In this document: positions 1 to 6,315 of the stretch, in pieces
Layout: every line of letters starts with the position of its first letter
Position numbering within the stretch: position 1 is the first letter of the stretch
Assembly: GCA_023393265.1 (NCBI GenBank)
Contig: JAEWME010000287.1
Location: 1-6,318, forward strand
DNA: 6,318 bases
Direction of reading: 5' to 3'
DNA from: Bacteroidota bacterium
Lineage (GTDB): Bacteria > Bacteroidota > Bacteroidia > Bacteroidales > Prolixibacteraceae
Translations under genes and position numbers: made by a program
Notes under the pieces: generated by a model
What the model was told of the DNA's origin: nothing
Database searches by the model: none
The model's input: the letters and a program-made list of their open reading frames with translations, nothing else

Positions 1-179
1 TGCCTTTGGGCGGAAAAGCAGCCTACCAATTGCTCGAATTCTATAAAAATGTGGCCGACAAAATCAGGATACTCTTTATGAAACCAGCAGCGAGGAAAGA
101 AATCAGGCAACTTCATGCTGAAAGGGAAAACCTGACTGCACAATTTTTCGCTGCATTACAGGAAGAAGCCACGAAATAA
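1..179 (+). CDS. 3' end of an unrecognised protein (partial)
   Basis: An open frame enters from the left edge (first full codon at base 3) and ends at TAA 177-179, giving the last 58 residues of a protein. The tail begins PLGGKAAYQLLEFYKNVADK and ends FFAALQEEATK. It is rich in Lys, Glu, Ala and Leu and looks like amphipathic helix, with no membrane segment or sorting signal, so a cytoplasmic protein is likely. I do not recognise the family, and no catalytic motif lies in the visible part. Hand-counted GC in its first 60 bases is about 45 percent, higher than in the AraC gene, which fits a core-genome gene upstream of the tRNA. It ends 55 bases before the tRNA and is probably transcribed separately from it. 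Confidence 0.7.
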   Translation, partial: PLGGKAAYQLLEFYKNVADKIRILFMKPAARKEIRQLHAERENLTAQFFAALQEEATK

Positions 180-214
180 TGTTATATGACAGAATAGCGA
201 TTGCTTAGTTTTAT

Positions 215-222
215 TATTTTTG
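215..222 (+). promoter_or_regulatory. Bacteroidota-type -7 box for the tRNA-Gly gene
   Basis: TATTTTTG matches the Bacteroidota -7 consensus TAnnTTTG exactly. It ends 12 bases before the mature tRNA 5' end, which would place the transcription start around 227-230 and leave a very short leader. No TTTG -33 element stands at the usual 19-21 base spacing; the nearest TTG (201-203) is too close. The call rests on the -7 match and its position. Confidence 0.5.
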
Positions 223-234
223 TGCGACCAAAAT

Positions 235-306
235 GCGGGAGTAGCTCAGTGGTAGAGCATCAGCTTCCCAAGCTGAGGGTCGCGGGTTCGACCCCCGTTT
301 CCCGCT
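235..306 (+). tRNA. tRNA-Gly, anticodon CCC
   Basis: A complete cloverleaf folds by hand. The acceptor stem pairs 235-241 (GCGGGAG) with 299-305 (TTCCCGC), with a single G-U pair at its base. The D stem pairs 244-247 with 255-258. The anticodon stem pairs 260-264 with 272-276 around loop TTCCCAA, so the anticodon is CCC at 267-269, reading GGG. A five-base variable loop spans 277-281. The T stem pairs 282-286 with 294-298 around loop TTCGACC. The discriminator base is T306, typical of bacterial tRNA-Gly. The 3' CCA is not encoded (TCA follows), so it must be added by the nucleotidyltransferase. No intron or mismatch suggests decay. A decayed integrase starts about 100 bases downstream. Confidence 0.97.
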
Positions 307-309
307 CAT

Positions 310-357
310 AAAATCAGTTATTTACAAAACATTGTAATTAGCTGATTTTTTATTTTT
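310..357 (+). terminator. Intrinsic terminator after tRNA-Gly
   Basis: Bases 310-327 pair with 332-349 around the loop AACA (328-331). The only flaws are one T-T mismatch (321/338) and one T-G wobble (318/341). The 3' arm runs into T tracts at 346-351 and 353-357. The hairpin starts four bases past the tRNA discriminator, so it would end the tRNA transcript cleanly. The stem is AT-rich but unusually long. Because the A-run on its 5' side mirrors the T tract, it could also work for transcripts arriving from the opposite strand. Confidence 0.75.
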
Positions 358-408
358 ATGAGGTTTTTAGATGTGAATATAAACCAAGATGTAAACCAGT
401 TTACACAC

Positions 409-774
409 ATGAATGCCTCAATTTCAGTCGTTTATTACAAATCAAAGACACTTTCCAACGGTAAAACCCTTTAATGCTCCCAAGTTTCAAGAATGGTAAA
501 AGAAAATACCAAAAGTTTGGGTATCTCTATTGACCCTTAATTTGGGGATTTTTCAAATAACAAGTCAAAACCTAATTATCAGAAGGGCCACACATCCAAA
601 ATTATTCAGAATAAGAGGGCACAGTCTGATTATCAACCTGGAAACCAAATCGGTATCGTCGAGAATCCGCTTATGGCTTTTGTATCCTTTGCAGGAATGA
701 GCGACTTCTACATTTCTGTAAAAGCAGAAATCAGCTATCCGGAACCTCTTACTTGCATTAAAAAAGCATACTAG
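409..774 (+). pseudogene. Decayed tyrosine-recombinase (integrase) N-terminus
   Basis: From ATG 409 the translation reads MNASISVVYYKSKTLSNGK, a close match to the opening of Bacteroidota phage/conjugative-element integrases (arm-type DNA-binding domain). That frame then hits TAA at 472-474. The expected continuation PLMLPSFKNGKRKYQ sits in another frame (about 468-512). The original frame resumes with SLGISIDP and meets a second stop at 538-540, where the family usually has Lys, followed by FGDFSNNKSKPNY, which resembles the usual KYWDF.KNKPKPN. The damage is therefore one lost base near 463-467, one gained A in the A-run at 511-514, and at least one nonsense change. Beyond about 640 the frame stays open to TAG 772-774, but I no longer see integrase similarity. 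No catalytic domain (R..HxxR..Y) remains. The family is known; its inactivation is read directly from the sequence. Confidence 0.72.
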
Positions 775-1082
775 CCATTAAAAGAAAAAACCTCGTTTCT
801 GTCTGATTCCAACCTTGTTATTCTTGTAGAATGGAAACTAATTCATTACTTTTAGAAACAACTCTAAGGGTCATATTTCTCACAAAAATACTTATTAATC
901 CTTTGTCACACAATACATTCATAGATTCGCACAGATATTTCCATATTTATTGTGCTAATTATTTTGTGTCTGCCTCTTTGGCCTGTATTAAGTCGAAGGA
1001 GTCTAAATTATTATTTTCAAATTTGTGAACAACTTGGGCTAGGACGTAAAAAAGATTTTGCAAAGTAAAACTTACTTAAATT
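775..1082 (+). other. Intergenic stretch without a supported gene
   Basis: This is AT-rich DNA between the integrase relic and the AraC gene. A 65-codon open frame (831-1028) lies here, but it has no leader, domain or compositional sign of being real. No tRNA-like fold, tandem repeat or copy of the tRNA 3' end was seen. The stretch may be eroded remains of the same element plus the promoter region of the AraC gene. Confidence 0.5.
796..826 (+). promoter_or_regulatory. Weak candidate promoter upstream of the AraC gene
   Basis: TTTC (796-799) and TATTCTTG (819-826) are separated by 19 bases and each differs by one base from the Bacteroidota TTTG / TAnnTTTG elements. If used, the AraC mRNA would carry a leader of about 250 bases. 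No better-matching pair was found closer to the start codon. Such near matches also occur by chance in AT-rich DNA. Confidence 0.18.
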
Positions 1083-2012
1083 ATGCTAGAAATATTTAAA
1101 AATCAAAAATCATTAAATATTCAACGGTTGCCAGAAGATCTTGATTACTCTAACGGCAGTAGATTTCTTAAAACCGGTAGCATTTTTTTTGCTGAATATC
1201 AGCAACGTGAACCAGGAATTCCGCGTTTCATGTATATTACTCAACATGCCATTATTTTTGTCACCGAAGGGAAAAAAGTCTTTTATCTGACCGAAGGTCC
1301 AATGGAAGTTGTTGCCGGGAATATGATTATTTTACCAAAAGGATGTTACATGATGTGCGAAGGCTTATCGTTAGAGGAGAAATATTCGAGTATCAGTTTA
1401 TTTCTGGACGATTCTCTGTTAAAGGATTTTTGGTTGCGTTATAAAGAATTAATACAGGATAGTCGCCGGAAGAACATTTCGTCAGATACAATAATAACCC
1501 TTGAGACCAAAGGATTTATTAACCACTTTAAAGACAATTTTCTTGAATATTTTGAATATAAAGGACCTTTCGTTGAAACGCTGGTTCGTCATAAATTGGA
1601 GGAACTATTATTGCTTTTATTGCATTCAGATATTAAAGAAAATATTTACTGTTTCTTTCAGGAAATATATGACAACTATAATCATAGTTTGGAGGATATC
1701 GTCTTGGAAAATCTCTATAAGAAAGTCACGGTTGAAGAGCTGGCACGATTATCGAACCGGAGTTTATCAGCCTTTAAAAAAGATTTCAAAAAAGTATACC
1801 ATGAAACTCCACATAAGTATATTTCATCAGTCAGACTTGAAAATGCAAGATTCCAACTTTTAAACAGTAGCCTTACAATATCAGAGATTGCAAACAATTG
1901 CGGATTCGAAAATCCGTCTCATTTTATTCGGCTCTTTAAGGCAAATTATAAGGTAACACCCAGTACATTCCGAAACCAAAATGGACATTTTAAAAGCTTT
2001 TCCGGTTATTAG
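1083..2012 (+). CDS. AraC-family transcriptional regulator
   Basis: This 309-residue cytoplasmic DNA-binding protein has the usual length and two-part layout of AraC/XylS regulators. Residues about 30-150 form a beta-rich cupin-like sensory domain (for example GNMIILPKGCYMMCEG at 79-94), followed by a helical linker with a run of leucines (173-180). Residues about 205-300 hold the paired helix-turn-helix domain: first HTH VTVEELARLSNRSLSAFKKD at 215-234, second HTH LTISEIANNCGFENPSHFIR at 264-283, ending in the signature F(K/R)..Y..TPS.FR. The N-terminal part recalls the ExsA-like type of sensory domain, so the cue could be a small molecule or a partner protein. The ATG at 1083 follows an A/T-rich leader with no Shine-Dalgarno. 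The gene lies 50 bases upstream of the isomerase-like gene in the same direction, which suggests that it controls that gene and the carbohydrate genes beyond, probably as an activator. The inducer cannot be read from the sequence. Confidence 0.93.
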   Translation: MLEIFKNQKSLNIQRLPEDLDYSNGSRFLKTGSIFFAEYQQREPGIPRFMYITQHAIIFVTEGKKVFYLTEGPMEVVAGNMIILPKGCYMMCEGLSLEEKYSSISLFLDDSLLKDFWLRYKELIQDSRRKNISSDTIITLETKGFINHFKDNFLEYFEYKGPFVETLVRHKLEELLLLLLHSDIKENIYCFFQEIYDNYNHSLEDIVLENLYKKVTVEELARLSNRSLSAFKKDFKKVYHETPHKYISSVRLENARFQLLNSSLTISEIANNCGFENPSHFIRLFKANYKVTPSTFRNQNGHFKSFSGY

Positions 2013-2062
2013 TTTTTTTAATTATGCACTTTCTTTGCTTTCATAATTTAACAAAGCACTGA

Positions 2063-2917
2063 ATGAAACGACTGGTTTTTCTGATTCTTTTTTTTGTTTT
2101 TAGCCTTTATGGCTTCTCACAAAAAGAAAACAAACTTAAATTATACACTTACACATTTGGTTTAGAAAAACTAAATAACAGCGAACAGGTTTTACTCGCT
2201 GATAGTTTGAATTTTGAAGGCTTTTTATTACGGGGATTCTGGGAAAATTATTCAACCTATGTTGAATCATTTTATAACGTACAGTCTCTTAAGAACAAGA
2301 ATTTCAGGATACTTGGTGTCTTTTTCCCCATTCAACTTGAAAAAACAGATTCATTATTACTTGAGGTATTACCGGTTTTGGCTAAGTACAAAATCTCTCT
2401 GTGGCCTATTTTTTGGCCAATAGAGGGTGAATCAAAAAACACAGATAAATTAATAATAGAAAAGCTATCTGATTTGTGTGACTTAGCTAAGGAAAACGGG
2501 CTGGATGTTGTGATTTATCCGCATGTCGGAACACTTATGCCAACCGCAAGAAAATCAATTCCTTATATTCAAAAAGTAAACAAAGATAATTTGTTCACGT
2601 CATTTCATCTCTGTCATGAAATTGCGGGGGGGAATAAAGATGAATTATATAAAGATTTTTCTGAAATGCTTCCCTATATTAAGGGGGTAACAATAAGCGG
2701 TTCTGATACAACTTATTGCCAGGATTGCCCATTTTGGCCACAATACATAAAACCGTTGGATAAAGGAACATTTGATGTTCAGAAATTCATCCGTTTTATG
2801 ACCAGGTCAGCCTATGCGGGTCCGGTTATTCTTCATACCTACGAAATAGCCGAAGTCCCCAAAGATCATCTTTCGCGATCGATGAAAATCTGGACTGCAA
2901 TCTGTGATGAAAAGTAG
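2063..2917 (+). CDS. Exported sugar phosphate isomerase/epimerase-like TIM-barrel protein
   Basis: The 284-residue product starts with a signal peptide (MKR, then a hydrophobic core LVFLILFFVFSLYGF, likely cleaved near FSQ-KE at about residue 20), so it acts in the periplasm or outside the cell. The rest resembles the xylose-isomerase-like TIM barrel (AP-endonuclease-2 superfamily). Landmarks are VVIYPHVGTLMPTARKSIPY (149-168), SFHLCHEIAGG (180-190), GVTISGSD (208-215), IKPLDKGTFDVQKFI (229-243) and GPVILHTYEI (253-262). In characterised sugar epimerases four Glu/Asp/His residues hold the metal. Here H154, H182/H185 and E261 fall near such sites but do not clearly repeat the Glu-Asp-His-Glu pattern, so the reaction is uncertain. 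Relatives with signal peptides are common in Bacteroidota sugar loci, and related folds include enzymes acting on 3-keto-glycosides, which is one possibility. The gene follows the AraC gene by 50 bases and precedes the multi-CBM gene by 128. Confidence 0.82.
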   Translation: MKRLVFLILFFVFSLYGFSQKENKLKLYTYTFGLEKLNNSEQVLLADSLNFEGFLLRGFWENYSTYVESFYNVQSLKNKNFRILGVFFPIQLEKTDSLLLEVLPVLAKYKISLWPIFWPIEGESKNTDKLIIEKLSDLCDLAKENGLDVVIYPHVGTLMPTARKSIPYIQKVNKDNLFTSFHLCHEIAGGNKDELYKDFSEMLPYIKGVTISGSDTTYCQDCPFWPQYIKPLDKGTFDVQKFIRFMTRSAYAGPVILHTYEIAEVPKDHLSRSMKIWTAICDEK

Positions 2918-3045
2918 CTAGTTTTTATCAACTAAATTCAAAGTGCTTATTTCCTGAATATTAAACCGGGTATTTTTATCCGACAAACATACTCTTGTTG
3001 AATATTTTTATTACTAACATAATTAACTAACTTAAATCAATTGCT

Positions 3046-4752
3046 ATGAAAGTTGTTTTTACTTTATTTTTTAGTCTCATACTAAGTTCAATGGTAATGG
3101 GACAGTCACTAACCGCTGTTATTAAAAAGGCTGATGTTGCTCCTGTAATTGACGGAGTTGTTGATGAAGTATGGTCAAAAGCCCCTGAAATTAAAATTGA
3201 GAAGGTACTTAAGTCTGATACACCAGATATTGGAGAAAGTACCTGGCAGGCATTATGGGATTTTGACGGCTTATATATTTTATTAAAAATAGATGACGAC
3301 GCATTTTATCCGGGCTATATCGCTGGTTCATCAGAAGATTGGAATTATGATCTTCCCGGATTTAGTATTGATGTAAATCCAGTATTAGAAGATGGAGTAG
3401 GATCCGGAGCTGGCTCATCAACAGGACATTATGGATTTGGTCCGATATTTAGTAAATCAACCGACAATACCTTGGTTACCGAACCCTCTGGATTTAAGTA
3501 TTTTCACAAGGTAATGGCACCAAGTTATATTGCTGAATATTTTGTTCCATTTTCAATGCTAAAAGATCGCTATGGGAACGAAATGGATATTGCTGGGGAA
3601 ATTGGATTTGATGTAAACATTATTGACAGAGACCCTGGGGATCCAAAACGAGGAATAGCTGTATGGTCTAATAGCGGAGAAAAAGATGAAAATTACAATA
3701 ATATGGATGATGCCGGTCATATAACTTTGGAGGGGGCAGATGATGATCTTATTTACATAACAAGTGTGACTTTGGATGAAGGTAGCATCAACATAAACGG
3801 AGGGTCACTTAAAATAGGGGTAAACATTCTCCCTGAGAATGCCTCAATTAAAAAACTTGACTGGACAGTTGAACCTTCCACCTATGCTAAAATATCATCA
3901 GATGGAATACTTACCGCGCTGAAAAACGGTATCGTTAAAGTTAAAGCTGCAACTACAGATGGAACTTGGCTGGAAGCGACGACAACAGTAATTATTACAG
4001 GGCAAGAAGTAAATATGGGCAAGCTAAATGTCTTAAAAAATGGCAATTTTGATGACGGTCTCAGTAATTGGAGTTTTTTCAATGGAACAGGAGGAGTCGA
4101 TCCTGATGCTTCTAATGGTACAATAGTCTGTGATCCTGGTAGCGACGGAGCTGCTCAACCTGCATATATGTACCAGTTTTCCCAAAAGAACTTCTCCTTC
4201 ATTTCTGGAATTGAATATATTTTCGGATTTCAGGCTTGGGCTGATAAACCGAGATCCTTGAGAGCTGTAATCGAAACTTCAAGTAACGGGATACCATGGA
4301 TTGGTAAAAGTATAGAATCATCGGAAGGAGCTGTCTGGAATTCGGAACTAACAACCGAACCTGTGAACTATATCTATCACATCAATTTTAATGACATAAA
4401 TGATACACCCAAGCTCGCTTTCTATCTTGCCGGGTCAAATATTGCGGTTAATCTAGATAGCATTTTTCTGGTCACCGCAGAAGATTATGATTTAATAATT
4501 TCAACTGGTACCAAATCACTTGCTACAAACAAAGCTATAAAGGTCTATCCAAATCCAATTGACAATCAAAATACACTTAACATTGAAACAGCTCAATCAG
4601 GTATAGTTTCAATTTATAACTCAACCGGACAAAAACAGATGGAAAAAATGTCAACTGGTAATTTATTGCAATTTGATATTTCTGGTTTAAAAAGCGGTTT
4701 ATATTTTGTGAAGTTGGGTAATGGAACCGGGGAAAAGTTTATAGTCCATTAG
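3046..4752 (+). CDS. T9SS-exported non-catalytic multi-CBM protein (CBM9-like, Ig-like, CBM4/9-like)
   Basis: This 568-residue modular protein has a signal peptide at residues 1-20 (hydrophobic core VVFTLFFSLILSSMVMG). Residues about 22-230 form a CBM9-like domain, opening with the typical APVIDGVVDEVWSKAP and followed by the DFDGLYILLKIDDD strand pair. Residues about 237-318 match a bacterial Ig-like Big_2 domain (ISSDGILTALKNGIVKVKA). Residues about 326-478 look like a CBM4/9-type beta-sandwich, starting LNVLKNGNFDDGLSNWSFF. Residues about 498-568 are a type A T9SS sorting domain (KVYPNPIDNQ ... ISGLKSGLYFVKLGNG ... KFIVH). It should therefore cross the outer membrane through T9SS and be released or anchored at the surface. 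I see no glycosidase, lyase or esterase domain, so a glycan-capturing or scaffolding role is inferred. CBM9 ligands vary, so the target sugar is unknown. The ATG at 3046 follows an A/T-rich leader. A hairpin (4775-4816) follows the gene, and the GH27 gene starts 132 bases downstream. Confidence 0.88.
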   Translation: MKVVFTLFFSLILSSMVMGQSLTAVIKKADVAPVIDGVVDEVWSKAPEIKIEKVLKSDTPDIGESTWQALWDFDGLYILLKIDDDAFYPGYIAGSSEDWNYDLPGFSIDVNPVLEDGVGSGAGSSTGHYGFGPIFSKSTDNTLVTEPSGFKYFHKVMAPSYIAEYFVPFSMLKDRYGNEMDIAGEIGFDVNIIDRDPGDPKRGIAVWSNSGEKDENYNNMDDAGHITLEGADDDLIYITSVTLDEGSININGGSLKIGVNILPENASIKKLDWTVEPSTYAKISSDGILTALKNGIVKVKAATTDGTWLEATTTVIITGQEVNMGKLNVLKNGNFDDGLSNWSFFNGTGGVDPDASNGTIVCDPGSDGAAQPAYMYQFSQKNFSFISGIEYIFGFQAWADKPRSLRAVIETSSNGIPWIGKSIESSEGAVWNSELTTEPVNYIYHINFNDINDTPKLAFYLAGSNIAVNLDSIFLVTAEDYDLIISTGTKSLATNKAIKVYPNPIDNQNTLNIETAQSGIVSIYNSTGQKQMEKMSTGNLLQFDISGLKSGLYFVKLGNGTGEKFIVH

Positions 4753-4774
4753 TTATAAACCCAATAGTTTAGTC

Positions 4775-4828
4775 CTTTCTGCAGGTCGCTGGAATGTTTT
4801 AGCGATCTGTAGAAAGTGTATCATTTTT
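4775..4828 (+). terminator. 16-bp hairpin between the multi-CBM and GH27 genes
   Basis: Bases 4775-4790 (CTTTCTGCAGGTCGCT) pair with 4801-4816 along all 16 positions, with two G-T wobbles and a 10-base loop. A five-T run follows at 4824-4828, but seven mixed bases separate it from the stem, so it is not a textbook terminator. It may stop or reduce transcription into the GH27 gene, or protect the 3' end of the upstream mRNA. Confidence 0.6.
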
Positions 4829-4884
4829 AATTTGGATAAATCGACAATCTTGCCAATCTATCTTAACAACAACTCAATAATTTA

Positions 4885-6315
4885 ATGCCAAAAATATTCT
4901 GTTTCACATATGTCTTTTTACTGACATTCATTTTCTCCCCAAGTGCCTTTTCTCAAAAGTTTTTCCACGCGATTAAGCCACCGCTTGGTTGGAACAGTTT
5001 TGATTCATATGGTATTTATCTGAATGAAAAAAATGCGACGGCCAACATGGAGGTAATGGCCGGAAGATACTTACCCTTTGGTTATGAATACTTTGTAATT
5101 GATGCAGGCTGGTATTTTGAAAACGAAGTATTGCAAGGCAGCAATTATCCGGTAAAGGAATCGAGTCCTGCGCTTGATCAATATGGTGTTTATGAACCGA
5201 GTAAAACCTATTTCCCGGGCGGGATAAAGCCCCTGGCCGATAAAGCACATCAAATGGGTCTGAAGTTTGGGTTACATTTAATGCGGGGCATTCCGAAGAA
5301 AGCGGTAAAATTGAATCTTCCTGTAAAAGGCACAAACTGGCGGGCCTCACAAATTGCTGATACACTGAATGTCTGTTCCTGGAGTTCGTTGACTTATGGA
5401 GTTGACATGACAAAACCCGGATCGCAGGAATGGTATAACAGTATTTTCGAAAAATTTGCAGACTGGGGAATCGATTTTGTAAAGGTGGATGACATGACTC
5501 CTTACCCGGATGAAATACTGGCTCTCGAAAAAGCAGTTCAGCATTGCGGACGACCAATAATTATTAGTCTTTCTCCCGGAGATGTAACCGATCAACTTCA
5601 TGTTCCATTTTACAGAACAGTAAATTCGGTAAGAGTTACAGGTGATATCTGGGATCGGTCATCGGATATAAACAGATCTTTTATAGCATGGAAAAAATTC
5701 CAGGGATTAGCAACGGACGGCTTTTGGATTGATTTAGACATGATTCCATTCGGACAGTTAAATCTTGAAATTCCCAACCAGTATGAGGAAGAAAGAACCA
5801 CCGAAAACCGGAATTTTAATCATTGGTGCCGTTTAACCAAAGATCAGATGAAAACATTCATCACCATGAGGGCTCTGGCTTGTTCTCCGTTATTTATCGG
5901 CGGTGATCTGCTCACAATGGATGAGTTTTCCTATTCCTTAATCACCAACAAACACATGCTGCAATGCAATCAAAATGGAGTTATGGCAACAAACATCTAT
6001 GAAAATGATTCCATTGAAATCTGGCATGCCCGCGAAAAAAGTAATCCGGACAAGGGTTGGATTGGCATTTTTAACCGGTCAAAGCTGGACAAGGCAAAAA
6101 GCTTTACAAAAATTGATCTCGGATTGCGTCAATTTTTCAGATCAACCCAAACGATTGAATGCCCCGGGGATATTCAGATACATGATATCTGGAATCAAAA
6201 AGACATTCTCATGAATAATCAGTTAACAATATCGATTCCCTCAGAAGGAGTGGTATTTTTAGAATTCAGTACCGGCAAAAATCCTTCTGCAACTACAACC
6301 GGACAAAGACAATAA
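4885..6315 (+). CDS. Exported GH27 family glycosidase (alpha-galactosidase-like)
   Basis: This 476-residue protein has a signal peptide (residues 1-24, hydrophobic core CFTYVFLLTFIFSPSAF, likely cleaved at AFS-QK), so it is periplasmic or outer-surface. Residues about 32-365 form the GH27 (melibiase) TIM barrel, opening PPLGWNSFDSYGIY. The expected nucleophile is D202 in DFVKVDDM, and the acid/base is D254 in VRVTGDIWDRSSD; both match the spacing of GH27 enzymes such as human alpha-galactosidase A. Other landmarks are FVIDAGWYFE (70-79), GLKFGLHLMRGIPKKAV (125-141), IIISLSPGD (225-233) and ALACSPLFIGGDL (330-342). Residues about 370-463 form the usual C-terminal beta domain. The family removes alpha-galactose with retention; a few members act on beta-L-arabinopyranosides. 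The site has IDAGW where classical members have a double Asp, so the exact substrate is uncertain. It has no T9SS tail, unlike its upstream neighbour. The gene ends with TAA directly followed by TAG at the window edge. Confidence 0.92.
   Translation: MPKIFCFTYVFLLTFIFSPSAFSQKFFHAIKPPLGWNSFDSYGIYLNEKNATANMEVMAGRYLPFGYEYFVIDAGWYFENEVLQGSNYPVKESSPALDQYGVYEPSKTYFPGGIKPLADKAHQMGLKFGLHLMRGIPKKAVKLNLPVKGTNWRASQIADTLNVCSWSSLTYGVDMTKPGSQEWYNSIFEKFADWGIDFVKVDDMTPYPDEILALEKAVQHCGRPIIISLSPGDVTDQLHVPFYRTVNSVRVTGDIWDRSSDINRSFIAWKKFQGLATDGFWIDLDMIPFGQLNLEIPNQYEEERTTENRNFNHWCRLTKDQMKTFITMRALACSPLFIGGDLLTMDEFSYSLITNKHMLQCNQNGVMATNIYENDSIEIWHAREKSNPDKGWIGIFNRSKLDKAKSFTKIDLGLRQFFRSTQTIECPGDIQIHDIWNQKDILMNNQLTISIPSEGVVFLEFSTGKNPSATTTGQRQ

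Noticed and set aside
831..1028. 65-codon open frame on the + strand between the integrase relic and the AraC gene
   Set aside because: No recognisable domain or signal peptide and an unconvincing composition. It lies in eroded intergenic DNA, where such frames occur by chance.
1501..1863. 120-codon open frame on the + strand inside the AraC gene
   Set aside because: It overlaps the linker and first HTH of the AraC protein in another frame, and its translation is low in domain-like features. The AraC frame has clear family motifs.
2013..2062. Poly-T run and short CTTTG/CAAAG inverted repeat after the AraC gene
   Set aside because: The T run precedes the repeat rather than following it, and the stem is only five pairs, so no terminator or operator is claimed.
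2967..2982. Small hairpin CGGGTA-TTTT-TATCCG between the isomerase-like and multi-CBM genes
   Set aside because: Only six base pairs with one wobble and no T run behind it. Too weak to call a terminator.
3000..3045. Possible promoter in front of the multi-CBM gene
   Set aside because: TTG and TA-containing words are present, but no pair fits both the TAnnTTTG consensus and the 19-21 base spacing.
4973..5557. 194-codon open frame on the - strand
   Set aside because: It lies fully inside the GH27 gene, antisense to its barrel with both upstream motifs. Its translation shows no coherent domain, so it is a shadow of the real gene.
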